A stretch of DNA of 60,145 bases from Polyangiaceae bacterium. Lineage in GTDB: Bacteria > Myxococcota_A > Polyangia > Polyangiales > Polyangiaceae. This document shows positions 8,767-17,133 of this stretch, piece after piece. The notes beneath the pieces are model-generated. The model worked only from the letters and a program-made list of their open reading frames with translations, made no database searches and was not told where the DNA came from. The stretch spans positions 1 to 60,145 of the forward strand of contig JAICQQ010000027.1 in assembly GCA_025937785.1 (NCBI GenBank), given 5' to 3'. Positions within the stretch are counted from its first letter, which is position 1. Each line of letters opens with the position of its first letter. The position numbers were made by a program, and so were the translations under genes.

Positions 8767-9980
8767 GCTGCCCCCCGAACTCGCTCACGTTCCATGCTGG
8801 TTGAAAGTTCAATCTGTCCCGGACGCCGCAACCTCAGCTCCGTTCCTGGCATCCAGACGTAGTCAGCGGACACGGTATCCGACGGCGAACCCTCGGAGTT
8901 CATGTGCTGACGGTAGTCGCGCGTTGCCTGGGATTCTTCGCTGCGATTCACGAATGACGCCCCCTGTGCGCTCAGCAGTACTTCTTCTTCCAGCGCCTGC
9001 CGCACGAACTCGCGGTGAGTCTGATACTCGATCGGGTCAGGCAATCGCTCTGGCAAGATCTCGCTCGGATCCCTACCTTCGTAGCGCTGGAATAGCTCCG
9101 CTACGTGCTGCAGTTGCCCCAGCTCGTAATCCAGAAAGCGCTCCCAGATCTGCTTGATGCGCGGGTTGCCCTCCGACTCGACGCAACTATGGTAGTTGTA
9201 GACTTCGTTCGCTTCGTGCAACAACCATTTTTCCAGCCACGTCTCCTCGGCGTCGATGATCGATTCGTACTGGGTGACGTGCTGTTCTTCGATCGACGCA
9301 ATCTCTGCGTAGAGCTGACGAGCTAGGGGGTCGCTGAAGGTCGGTCCCACGGTCATGTAGTAGTCGTGGGTCTGATGTTCACCGGCCATGATGGTCAGAG
9401 CGTTGAGCTTGCTTACGAAATGCGCCTTCCGTCTGTCGTAAGGTGTCCTGAGGTCATCCTCCGGATGTCGATGTTCGATGGCGGTGGGACGCCCCGGGAG
9501 AATATCCGAATAGCTCTGCAGGAGCGCGTTGGCGTCCCGGCCTTCGACCCGATCCATCAGCGCGGCGTAGCGGTACATGTGATCGAAGTCTTCGAGTAAG
9601 CCGAAGCGATAGACCTGGGCCAGGTAGGGGTCCGGCTCCGCCATGGCGACGCTCGCCGTGACCTCGATAGCGACTTGCTCGAAGCCAATGGTGGTTTCGA
9701 GCGGTGACTGATCGGCCGGATTCAGCCAGTTGATTAGCGTTTGCTGGTGTTGCTCGATGCGACGGACCTTTGCGAGCTCGAGCTGCAACTCACGGTTCAT
9801 CCTCGCGCAAGCGTGTCCGAAGCGCACGGCTTCGGATTCGATGCCGTTCATGAGGATCACCCGCACTCGTGTGAATGCGTCGTCGTCCAACTTGCTATAC
9901 GGCGCTTGCACCAGCTCCCGCCAGGTGAAGCGCTGTTGATGAATGGGGGTTCCCCGGTCTTTCAATAGATGGATGCTCAT
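8763..9980 (-). CDS. Large ferritin-like protein
   Basis: The product is 405 residues, from the ATG at 9980 with GAGGAAG just upstream; an upstream in-frame ATG at 10025 lacks such a site. It contains several candidate metal-binding helices, including MAGEHQTHDYYM, EIASIEEQHVTQYESI, WLLHEANEVYNYHSCVE and YELGQLQHVAELF. The region IEEQHVTQYES matches ferritin/rubrerythrin-type EExxH helices. It is about twice as long as a single ferritin domain, so it may hold two four-helix bundles. Cytoplasmic, and first gene of the pair with the smaller ferritin-like protein. Confidence 0.72.
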   Translation of the reverse strand: MSIHLLKDRGTPIHQQRFTWRELVQAPYSKLDDDAFTRVRVILMNGIESEAVRFGHACARMNRELQLELAKVRRIEQHQQTLINWLNPADQSPLETTIGFEQVAIEVTASVAMAEPDPYLAQVYRFGLLEDFDHMYRYAALMDRVEGRDANALLQSYSDILPGRPTAIEHRHPEDDLRTPYDRRKAHFVSKLNALTIMAGEHQTHDYYMTVGPTFSDPLARQLYAEIASIEEQHVTQYESIIDAEETWLEKWLLHEANEVYNYHSCVESEGNPRIKQIWERFLDYELGQLQHVAELFQRYEGRDPSEILPERLPDPIEYQTHREFVRQALEEEVLLSAQGASFVNRSEESQATRDYRQHMNSEGSPSDTVSADYVWMPGTELRLRRPGQIELSTSMERERVRGAA

Positions 9981-10298
9981 GCTTCCTCGCTGTGTTGGTC
10001 GCTCGTGAGCCGGGCCTTGAAGCACTGGGTGTGCCAGTTGAACTAATTATTCCCAACTACTCGTTAGCGCGCCTATAGCGAGTCGAGTGACGTGTGGAGC
10101 CGGAACCGATGTGACACGCTGGGGCGACCGGGCGCGCCCCGAAACCCTCATCCGAAACCCTCATCCCGCGTGGGGTCGCCGCCGAGAACGCCTTCCACGG
10201 GTCGCCGCATTCCGGTTTGCTCGCCGCTTCTAGTCGGTGCACGCGCTGTGCCCTGGTCCTTCATCGGAGCGCGGGTCCGAAGTCTCGCAGGAGACGGC
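9981..10298. other. Divergent intergenic region
   Basis: This 318-bp gap separates the ferritin-like pair (minus) from the sugar operon (plus). It contains the most AT-rich stretch of the neighbourhood (AACTAATTATTCCCAACT, about 10,041-10,058), flanked by short inverted arms AGTTG/CAACT at about 10,036-10,058. This is a reasonable place for a promoter or regulator site, but no -35/-10 pair with proper spacing stands out. Confidence 0.35.
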
Positions 10299-11534
10299 AT
10301 GTGCCTTGCACTGCGGAAAATCCGCATGAGTCTTTCGCCGCTCGTTTGCTTGTGTCACCTGCGTTGGGCGTTCACCTTTCAGCGCCCCAATCACCTCATG
10401 GTGCGGTTCGCCCGAGAACGCACCGTGTATTACGTGGAGGAGCCGATCTTCGGAGCGCCCGAAGGCTCGGATTCGGAGTCGGAACTTCGCGTGCGTGAGG
10501 TCGTTCACAACCTCTGGGTGTGCACCCCGCATCTGCCCGCAGCGCTCGCTACAGATTCCGGGGCGGCCGAGCTGGAGGTGGCCGAACTGCTCTCGGGTTT
10601 CCTGCAGCAGCGGGGCGTGTTGCAGCCTGTGCTCTGGTTCTATACGCCCATGGCGCTGCCGCTGACGGCGGCCGTGACGCCCAGCGTCGTCATCTACGAC
10701 TGCATGGACGAGCTCACCTTGTTCCTGGGGGCACCGAAGGAATTGATCGAGCGCGAACGCGCGCTCCTCGCTCGCGCAGACCTCGTGTTTACGGGCGGTT
10801 ACAGCTTGTATCGCGCCAAGCGAACCCAGCATCCGGCCGTGCACCCGTTCCCCAGCAGCGTGGACGTGGAGCATTTTCGATTTCCTAGCAGCCAGCTCCT
10901 CGCCGACCCGGCCGATCAGCAGAACATTCCTCACCCTCGCGTCGGATTCTTCGGCGTCATCGATGAACGCATGGATCTCGAGCTCTTGAGCTACGCGGCG
11001 CAAGCACGGCCGAACTATCACTTCGTGTTGATCGGACCGGTGGTGAAAATCCCCGAAGTTTCGCTGCCCCGCGCCAACAACCTGCATTACCTGGGGTCTA
11101 AACAATACGCGGAGTTGCCCGCCTACTTGCACGGCTGGGACGTCGCGATCATGCCGTTCGCGCTGAACGACGCCACGCGATTCATCAGTCCGACCAAAAC
11201 GCTCGAGTACTTGGCGGCGGACAAGCCCGTCGTTTCGACTGCCGTGGGCGACGTGGTCATCCCGTATGGCGACCGAGGGCAGGTCATGATCGCCGATCGC
11301 AAGGGTTTCCCCGACGCTTTGGACGTCGCGCTCGAGCGAAGTGCGGCTGAGAACCGGGCCCGCGCCCGGCAGGCCCTCGAGGGCACTTCTTGGGATCGAA
11401 CCTGGGCAGAGATGGCGAGCTTGATTCGAGGTGTCGAGGAGCTCCAGCAACGGCGGCTCGACGACACCGTCGAGAACTTTCCGAAACCAGCAACCCTCGA
11501 AAACGGTGCAGAGGCGAGATGTACGACTACTTGA
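10299..11534 (+). CDS. Glycosyltransferase, GT1/TuaH-like
   Basis: The product is 411 residues. I favour ATG 10299 (AGGAG, 5-nt spacing); ATG 10326 is an alternative with a weaker site that fits the usual family start (LVCLCHLRWAFTFQRPNHL). Signatures of GT-B glycosyltransferases seen beside galactofuranose genes include VVIYDCMDELTLFLGAP, LLARADLVFTGGYSLY, FPSSVDVEHF and the nucleotide-sugar site FISPTKTLEYLAADKPVVST. It probably transfers a sugar, perhaps Galf given the overlap with glf, to a lipid or polysaccharide acceptor in the cytoplasm. It overlaps glf by 16 bp, the start of a run of tightly linked genes. Acceptor and donor are inferred. Confidence 0.85.
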   Translation: MCLALRKIRMSLSPLVCLCHLRWAFTFQRPNHLMVRFARERTVYYVEEPIFGAPEGSDSESELRVREVVHNLWVCTPHLPAALATDSGAAELEVAELLSGFLQQRGVLQPVLWFYTPMALPLTAAVTPSVVIYDCMDELTLFLGAPKELIERERALLARADLVFTGGYSLYRAKRTQHPAVHPFPSSVDVEHFRFPSSQLLADPADQQNIPHPRVGFFGVIDERMDLELLSYAAQARPNYHFVLIGPVVKIPEVSLPRANNLHYLGSKQYAELPAYLHGWDVAIMPFALNDATRFISPTKTLEYLAADKPVVSTAVGDVVIPYGDRGQVMIADRKGFPDALDVALERSAAENRARARQALEGTSWDRTWAEMASLIRGVEELQQRRLDDTVENFPKPATLENGAEARCTTT

Positions 11535-12640
11535 TCGCGGGGGCCGGCTTTGCCGGCAGTGTCTTGGCCGAACGTCTGGCGCACGCCGGCAAGCATGTGG
11601 TGCTTTGCGACAAGCGCCCGCACATCGCCGGCAATGCCTACGACCACTTCGATGACGCGGGTGTTCTCGTCCACAAGTACGGCCCGCACATCTTCCACAC
11701 TTCGTGCCGCCGCATCTTCGACTACCTGTCGAAATTCACGAAGTGGCGGCCTTACGAGCACCGCGTACGCGCCAGCGTTGACGGTAAGACCGTCCCGTTT
11801 CCGATCAACATCGACACCGTCAATCAGCTGTACGGGCTCCAGCTGACCGCGGAACAGGCCCCTGGGTACTTCGCCAGCCTGGCGGACCCCAGCGCCGCAG
11901 GCCGCACGTCGGAGTCCGCCGTCGTGAGCAAAGTTGGACGCGACCTGTACGAGAAGTTCTTCAAGAACTACACTCGCAAACAGTGGGGGCTCGATCCCTC
12001 CGAGCTCGACGCATCGGTGGCCGCCCGTGTGCCCGCCCGCATGAACCATGACGATCGCTACTTCACCGACGAATTTCAAGCGATGCCGCTGCATGGTTAC
12101 ACCAGGATGTTCGAGAACATGCTGGACCACGACAACATCACGCTGGTGCTGAATGCCGACTATCGGGAGCTTTTGCGCGAGATGCGCTTTCGCGAGATCA
12201 TTTATACGGGGCCCGTCGATGCATTCTTCGACTACCGCTATGGGAAGTTGCCCTACCGTTCGATCGACTTCAGGTTCGAGACGCATCCTCGCGAGCGGTA
12301 TCAGTCGGCGGCGGTGATCAACTACCCCAACGAGCACGACTACACGCGGATCACGGAGTTCAAGTACTTGACCGGTCAAATGCATCCCCACACGAGCATC
12401 GTGTACGAGTACCCCACGGCGGAGGGCGACCCGTATTATCCCGTGCCACGCCCCGAGAACGCGGAGCTGTATGAGAAATACAGAGAGCTCGCGAAAGCGA
12501 CGCACAACGTGCACTTCGTTGGCCGGTTGGCAACGTACCGCTACTACAACATGGATCAGGTCGTCGGTCAGTCGTTGGCGTTGTTCGATCGCTTGACCGA
12601 GAACGAAGAATCGGAGCCGCCCCAATCGCAAGCGGCGTAA
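11519..12640 (+). CDS. glf: UDP-galactopyranose mutase
   Basis: The product is 373 residues, the normal length. It interconverts UDP-galactopyranose and UDP-galactofuranose using reduced FAD. Residues 1-30 hold the FAD-binding fold (YLIAGAGFAGSVLAERLA). KYGPHIFHT, the FKNYTRKQWGLDP substrate helix region and the Arg/Tyr-containing C-terminus (GRLATYRYYNMDQVVGQSL) are hallmark segments. The ATG at 11519 follows GAGGCGAG and lies inside the end of the glycosyltransferase gene, indicating translational coupling. Production of UDP-Galf implies this organism makes a galactofuranose-containing glycan. Confidence 0.96.
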   Translation: MYDYLIAGAGFAGSVLAERLAHAGKHVVLCDKRPHIAGNAYDHFDDAGVLVHKYGPHIFHTSCRRIFDYLSKFTKWRPYEHRVRASVDGKTVPFPINIDTVNQLYGLQLTAEQAPGYFASLADPSAAGRTSESAVVSKVGRDLYEKFFKNYTRKQWGLDPSELDASVAARVPARMNHDDRYFTDEFQAMPLHGYTRMFENMLDHDNITLVLNADYRELLREMRFREIIYTGPVDAFFDYRYGKLPYRSIDFRFETHPRERYQSAAVINYPNEHDYTRITEFKYLTGQMHPHTSIVYEYPTAEGDPYYPVPRPENAELYEKYRELAKATHNVHFVGRLATYRYYNMDQVVGQSLALFDRLTENEESEPPQSQAA

Positions 12641-12685
12641 CGCGGAAGCATCCTCGCGGCTTGGTTCGAGCTAAGGAGTTCCGCT

Positions 12686-14632
12686 GTGCCGAGTCACGAA
12701 TCCAGTGAGCTAGCGGATCGCCAGGGATCGGGGACGCGCGGCTACCCCAGGCCCCAGCTGCAGCGCAGTCAGTGGCAGAACCTCAACGGCGTTTGGGACT
12801 TTGCTCTGGACGTGTCGGAACAGCTCACGCTGCCCTCGCAGGTGACGTTCGACTCGACGATCGTGGTGCCGTTCGCGCCCGAGACGGCGCGAAGCGGCAT
12901 CGGCGACCAGGGGTTTCGCAAGGCGTGCTGGTATCGCCGGCGCGTGCACATCGAACCCCTGCGCGAGGACGAACGCCTCATCTTGCACTTCGGCGCCGTC
13001 GACTACGAGGCCGTCGTTTTCGTGGACGGTCAGTACATCGGCCAGCATGAAGGCGGTTATACGCCCTTTTCTTTCGATGTGACGACGGCGCTGCGCGGCG
13101 CAGCGAGCTTCGAACTGTGCGTGCGTGTGGTGGACGACCCACATGACCTGGCCAAGCCGCGCGGCAAACAAGACTGGCAGCTCGCACCGCATTCGATCTG
13201 GTATCCGCGCACCACCGGGATTTGGCAAACCGTGTGGTGCGAACACGTACCCACCACACGGATTTCGGGGTTGCGCTGGATCCCCAACATGGAACACTGG
13301 GAGTTCGGGATGGAAGCGCTCATCACGGGCAGCTTCGACGGCGAGCCACTATGGCTGCGTGTGGAGCTGCGCTCGAAGGGCATGCTGCTCGCGGAAGACC
13401 GTTATCGCGTCGTCTCCGGCGAAGTACATCGGGGCATCGAGCTGAGTGATCCGGGCATCGACGATTTTCGGAACGCCCTGCTGTGGTCGCCTGAGTCTCC
13501 GACCATTGCTCGCGCGGAGCTCGAACTATCACGCAGCGACGGTACGGTCATCGATCGCGTCAAGAGCTATACGGCGCTGCGTTCGGTGAGCATTCAAGGT
13601 GATCGGTTCGTGCTGAACGGGCGCCCCTACCCGATGCGGCTGGTGCTCGCTCAAGGTTACTGGCCGGACACGGGCATGACCGCGCCCGATGACGCCGCGC
13701 TTCGGAAGGACGTCGAGCTGGTGAAGCGCATGGGCTTCAACGGGGTGCGCTTGCATCAAAAGATCGAAGACCCACGTTTTCTTTACTGGGCCGATCGCTT
13801 GGGTCTGCTCGTGTGGGAAGAGATGCCGAGCGCGTATCGCTTCACCAAACAATCGATCGGGCGCTTGTGTCGCGAGTGGACCTGCGCCGTCATGCGCGAC
13901 ATCAGCCATCCGTGCATCGTCGCCTGGGTGCCTTTCAACGAGTCTTGGGGTGTGCCCAACCTGCCCAAGAGCGCCGCGGAGCGTCACTACGTGCAAGGGC
14001 TGTATCACTTGACGCGTTCGCTCGACGCCGAACGCGTGGTGGTAGGGAACGACGGCTGGGAGACGACGGCGACGGACATGATCGGCATTCACGACTACGA
14101 CAGCGACCCCCAGCGTATCGCACGGCGCTATTACCAGCCAGGTGACCCCAAGTTGCTACAGCGCGAGCGCCCGGGCGGAAGGCTCTTGGTGCTCGAAGGC
14201 CACGCGACGCACGGCGCTCCCATCGTGTTGTCCGAGTTCGGTGGAATCACTTACAGCTCGGACCCGAACACATGGGGCTATTCGAAGTGTCGCACCAAGG
14301 CGGATCTTGCCCGGCGCTTTGGCGAACTGCTCGCTACCATCAACCGCTTGGAAACCTTCACCGGCTATTGCTACACGCAGTTCAGTGACACGTACCAGGA
14401 AGCCAACGGCTTGCTGTTCGCTGACCGCACTCCGAAGCTTCCGCTGGCCGAAATTGCGAAAGCGGTGAGTCCGGACTGGTTGGTGTCGCCCGAAGCCATC
14501 GGCCTGCATGACGGCGTTCCGGACAGCGAAGTGCCGGAAAGTGTGGGGCTGGACAGCGACACCGCGACCGCCACGGCGGTATCGGACGACACCCTCGAGA
14601 GCCTACCGTCCGAGGATGAACGTGACACCTGA
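12686..14632 (+). CDS. Glycoside hydrolase family 2 protein
   Basis: The product is 648 residues, from GTG 12686 with AAGGAG 7 nt upstream. Domain order follows GH2: a jelly-roll sugar-binding domain (QWQNLNGVWDFALD ... LHFGAVDYEAVVFVDGQ), an Ig-like middle domain, then a TIM barrel. Likely acid/base Glu419 lies in FNESWG and likely nucleophile Glu517 in VLSEFGG; both are present. GH2 enzymes are beta-galactosidases, glucuronidases or mannosidases; beta-galactosidase is favoured only because galK and glf are adjacent. There is no signal peptide, so it acts on a substrate already inside the cell. The C-terminal about 40 residues are acidic and low-complexity. It overlaps galK by 17 bp. Confidence 0.9.
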   Translation: MPSHESSELADRQGSGTRGYPRPQLQRSQWQNLNGVWDFALDVSEQLTLPSQVTFDSTIVVPFAPETARSGIGDQGFRKACWYRRRVHIEPLREDERLILHFGAVDYEAVVFVDGQYIGQHEGGYTPFSFDVTTALRGAASFELCVRVVDDPHDLAKPRGKQDWQLAPHSIWYPRTTGIWQTVWCEHVPTTRISGLRWIPNMEHWEFGMEALITGSFDGEPLWLRVELRSKGMLLAEDRYRVVSGEVHRGIELSDPGIDDFRNALLWSPESPTIARAELELSRSDGTVIDRVKSYTALRSVSIQGDRFVLNGRPYPMRLVLAQGYWPDTGMTAPDDAALRKDVELVKRMGFNGVRLHQKIEDPRFLYWADRLGLLVWEEMPSAYRFTKQSIGRLCREWTCAVMRDISHPCIVAWVPFNESWGVPNLPKSAAERHYVQGLYHLTRSLDAERVVVGNDGWETTATDMIGIHDYDSDPQRIARRYYQPGDPKLLQRERPGGRLLVLEGHATHGAPIVLSEFGGITYSSDPNTWGYSKCRTKADLARRFGELLATINRLETFTGYCYTQFSDTYQEANGLLFADRTPKLPLAEIAKAVSPDWLVSPEAIGLHDGVPDSEVPESVGLDSDTATATAVSDDTLESLPSEDERDT

Positions 14633-15761
14633 CCAACGAGCTCGAGAGCTGTTCGAGGCCACTTACGGTTACGCGCCGTTGCATGTGGAATCTGCGCCTG
14701 GCCGCGTCAACCTGATCGGTGAACATACCGACTACAACGGTGGCTTCGTGCTGCCGATGGCGCTGCCACAGCGCACGGCTGCAGCGCTGGCCATCAATCA
14801 GTCGCGGCAGGTTCGCTCCGTCAGCGAACAGCTGCCGCGCGCGGTGGCCTCTGCGCTGGATGCACCGAGCGGTCTTCGCATCACGTTCCAGGACTATCTG
14901 CGAGCGGCTTGCTTGGCGCTGGCAGAGAAGGGTCAAGCGGTGCCGGGCGTCGACATTGCAATCAGCTCGGACGTACCGATCGGCAGCGGCCTATCTTCGA
15001 GCGCGGCGCTCGTCGTCGCCACATTGCGGGCGCTGCGGTCGGCGCTGGGCCTCGGCTACACTGACTTGGGGTTGGCGAAGATTGCCCATCGCGCGGAGCA
15101 TTCCTTCGTGGGAGTGCCGGTGGGGGTGATGGATCCCATGGCGTGCAGCCTGGCGGTTCCGAACAGCGCGCTGCTCCTGAACACGCGCAGCTTGGAGTTC
15201 GAGAACGTCGCGTTTCCACCAGAGCTGGAGCTGGCCGTGATCGATTCAGGTCAGCGCCACGAACACGCGTCTGGAGAGTATCGAGCCCGACGTGCCGAGT
15301 GCGAGGAGGCGGCCGCTGCGCTCGGCGTGAGCTTGCTGTGCGAGCTCGGTGAAGACGCCATGGAGCGTGTGGACGTTGCGGCGTTGTCCCCCAAGCTCCG
15401 AGCGCGGGTTCTGCACGTACTGTCGGAGAACGGTCGCGTAGCTGCTGCGGTCGACGCGTTGCGCCGAGCAGACGGCGAACGCTTGGGACGCTTGCTGGCA
15501 GCTTCGCACGCCTCGTTGCGCGATGACTTTCAAGTCTCCACCCCGGAGATCGACGCTCTGGTGGAGACGGCGACGGCTGTCGTCGGCTGCCTCGGAGCGC
15601 GCATCACCGGAGGTGGCTTCGGCGGTTCCATCGTGCTCCTCACCCGCAAGGGTAAAGCCGCCGACGTGGCGCGTGAGGCGCTCGAGAAGTCGGCGCTTCG
15701 ATTAGCGCACCTGGAGCCGCGCGTCGTCGTGCCTTTGTCCTCAGCCGAAAGCCAAGCATGA
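14616..15761 (+). CDS. galK: Galactokinase
   Basis: The product is 381 residues. It phosphorylates alpha-galactose at C1 with ATP (Leloir pathway). The GHMP-kinase signatures are all visible: galactokinase motif GRVNLIGEHTDYNGG near residue 25, ATP loop IGSGLSSSAAL near residue 122, catalytic Asp in GVMDPMA, and ITGGGFGGS near the end. The usual Gln after the catalytic Asp is Pro here (MDP rather than MDQ). The ATG at 14616 lies within the end of the GH2 gene, and its stop overlaps the next start by 4 bp. No galT or galE is in the window. Confidence 0.93.
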   Translation: MNVTPDQRARELFEATYGYAPLHVESAPGRVNLIGEHTDYNGGFVLPMALPQRTAAALAINQSRQVRSVSEQLPRAVASALDAPSGLRITFQDYLRAACLALAEKGQAVPGVDIAISSDVPIGSGLSSSAALVVATLRALRSALGLGYTDLGLAKIAHRAEHSFVGVPVGVMDPMACSLAVPNSALLLNTRSLEFENVAFPPELELAVIDSGQRHEHASGEYRARRAECEEAAAALGVSLLCELGEDAMERVDVAALSPKLRARVLHVLSENGRVAAAVDALRRADGERLGRLLAASHASLRDDFQVSTPEIDALVETATAVVGCLGARITGGGFGGSIVLLTRKGKAADVAREALEKSALRLAHLEPRVVVPLSSAESQA

Positions 15762-17071
15762 ACCAGCTCGAATGGTGGGGGGGCGTCGAATGCACCATAA
15801 ACCGAGTGGGCGATCGCTACTTCGAGCAGCTGCATCGCAGCGGGCACGCTGGCCGCATCGACGACCTCGATCGTATCGCGGCTTTGGGCATCGAGCGCCT
15901 GCGCTTTCCCGTCTTGTGGGAGCACGGCTGGTGCAACCAGCGCAAGCGCTACGATTTCTCCTGGGCAGACACCCGCATGCATCGGCTCCGGGAGCTCGGC
16001 GTCGAACCCATCGTCGGCCTAGTTCACCACGGCAGCGGCCCGCCGCACACGCACCTGCTCGACCCCGCGTTTCCGGCACAGCTTGCAGAGTACGCGCGCA
16101 GCGTCGCCGAGCGCTACCCCTGGGTTCGTTACTATACCCCGATCAACGAGCCGCTGACGACGGCGCGCTTTAGCGGATTGTACGGTCATTGGTATCCGCA
16201 CGCGCGGGATCCGGCTGCGTTCGCGCGCGCCTTGTTGACCGTGGTGCGCGCGACGACGCTGGCCATGTCGGCCATCCGTTGCGTCAATCCCAGCGCACAA
16301 CTCGTTCAAACCGAGGACATTGCCACGGTTTTTGCCACGGAAGAGATCGAGTATCAGGCCGCCTTCGAGAACGAGCGTCGCTGGCTCGGGCTCGACCTTT
16401 TGTACGGTCGCGTCGATTCGCATCACCCGATGTACGGGTACCTGACGCACGTCGCCGGCGTCACGCCGGCCGAACTGAAGGCGTGCGCCCGCGCAGCGAC
16501 GCCCCCGGACCTGCTAGGCATCAACTACTACGTCACCAGCGACCGATTCTTGGATGAACGCCTCCAGCACTACCCCGTCGCGCTTCACGGGACCAACGGC
16601 CGGCATGTGTACGCGGACGTCGAAGCGGTGCGCGTCTTCGGACCGGGAATCGTGGGCCACCGTGACGTGTTGGAACTAGCTTGGGAGCGGTACCGCACGA
16701 AGCTCGCAGTGACGGAGGTGCACCTCGGCTGCTGCGAAACGGAGCAGGTGCTGTGGCTGAACGAAGCCTGGCGCGCGGCTGTCGAAGCGAGGCGCGCGGG
16801 CGTCGACGTTCAGGCTGTCACAGCCTGGGCGCTGTTCGGAGCCTTCGATTGGAGCAGCCTGGTGACTCGCGAAGACGGTCACTACGAGCCCGGCGCGTTC
16901 GACGTCCGCACCTGCCCGCCGCGACGCACGCGGGTAGCCGACGCGATCCAGGCGTTGGCCGGCGGCGCTGAAGCGCCCACCGATCCTGGGCTCGGGTGGT
17001 GGCGCAGGCCCGAGCGCTTGCTGTATCCCGTGTTCGATCCGGTTCGCGAAACCCGCCGCCGGACGGGGTGA
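15758..17071 (+). CDS. Family 1 glycosyl hydrolase-like protein
   Basis: The product is 437 residues, started by an ATGA overlap with galK. It has a GH1 TIM barrel: acid/base Glu131 in TPINEPL, nucleophile Glu320 in AVTEVHLG, plus GINYYVTS and the aglycone-side HYEPGAFDVR. It closely resembles the GH1-like region that, in other bacteria, I recall as the N-terminal half of a fusion with an RmlD-type sugar-nucleotide reductase, often near glf and this kind of glycosyltransferase. Here it stands alone, ending soon after the barrel. Both catalytic glutamates are kept, so hydrolysis or transglycosylation is plausible. No signal peptide. Confidence 0.87.
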   Translation: MNQLEWWGGVECTINRVGDRYFEQLHRSGHAGRIDDLDRIAALGIERLRFPVLWEHGWCNQRKRYDFSWADTRMHRLRELGVEPIVGLVHHGSGPPHTHLLDPAFPAQLAEYARSVAERYPWVRYYTPINEPLTTARFSGLYGHWYPHARDPAAFARALLTVVRATTLAMSAIRCVNPSAQLVQTEDIATVFATEEIEYQAAFENERRWLGLDLLYGRVDSHHPMYGYLTHVAGVTPAELKACARAATPPDLLGINYYVTSDRFLDERLQHYPVALHGTNGRHVYADVEAVRVFGPGIVGHRDVLELAWERYRTKLAVTEVHLGCCETEQVLWLNEAWRAAVEARRAGVDVQAVTAWALFGAFDWSSLVTREDGHYEPGAFDVRTCPPRRTRVADAIQALAGGAEAPTDPGLGWWRRPERLLYPVFDPVRETRRRTG

Positions 17072-17133
17072 GCAGCCTGGCGGCTGGCTGAAAAAGGTCC
17101 AGGGCGCGCACGCTGGATGAGCGGAGCGGAAAA

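Noticed and set aside
10230..11450. 406-residue reading frame opposite the glycosyltransferase
   Set aside because: Shadow of the glycosyltransferase gene, which has convincing GT-B motifs.
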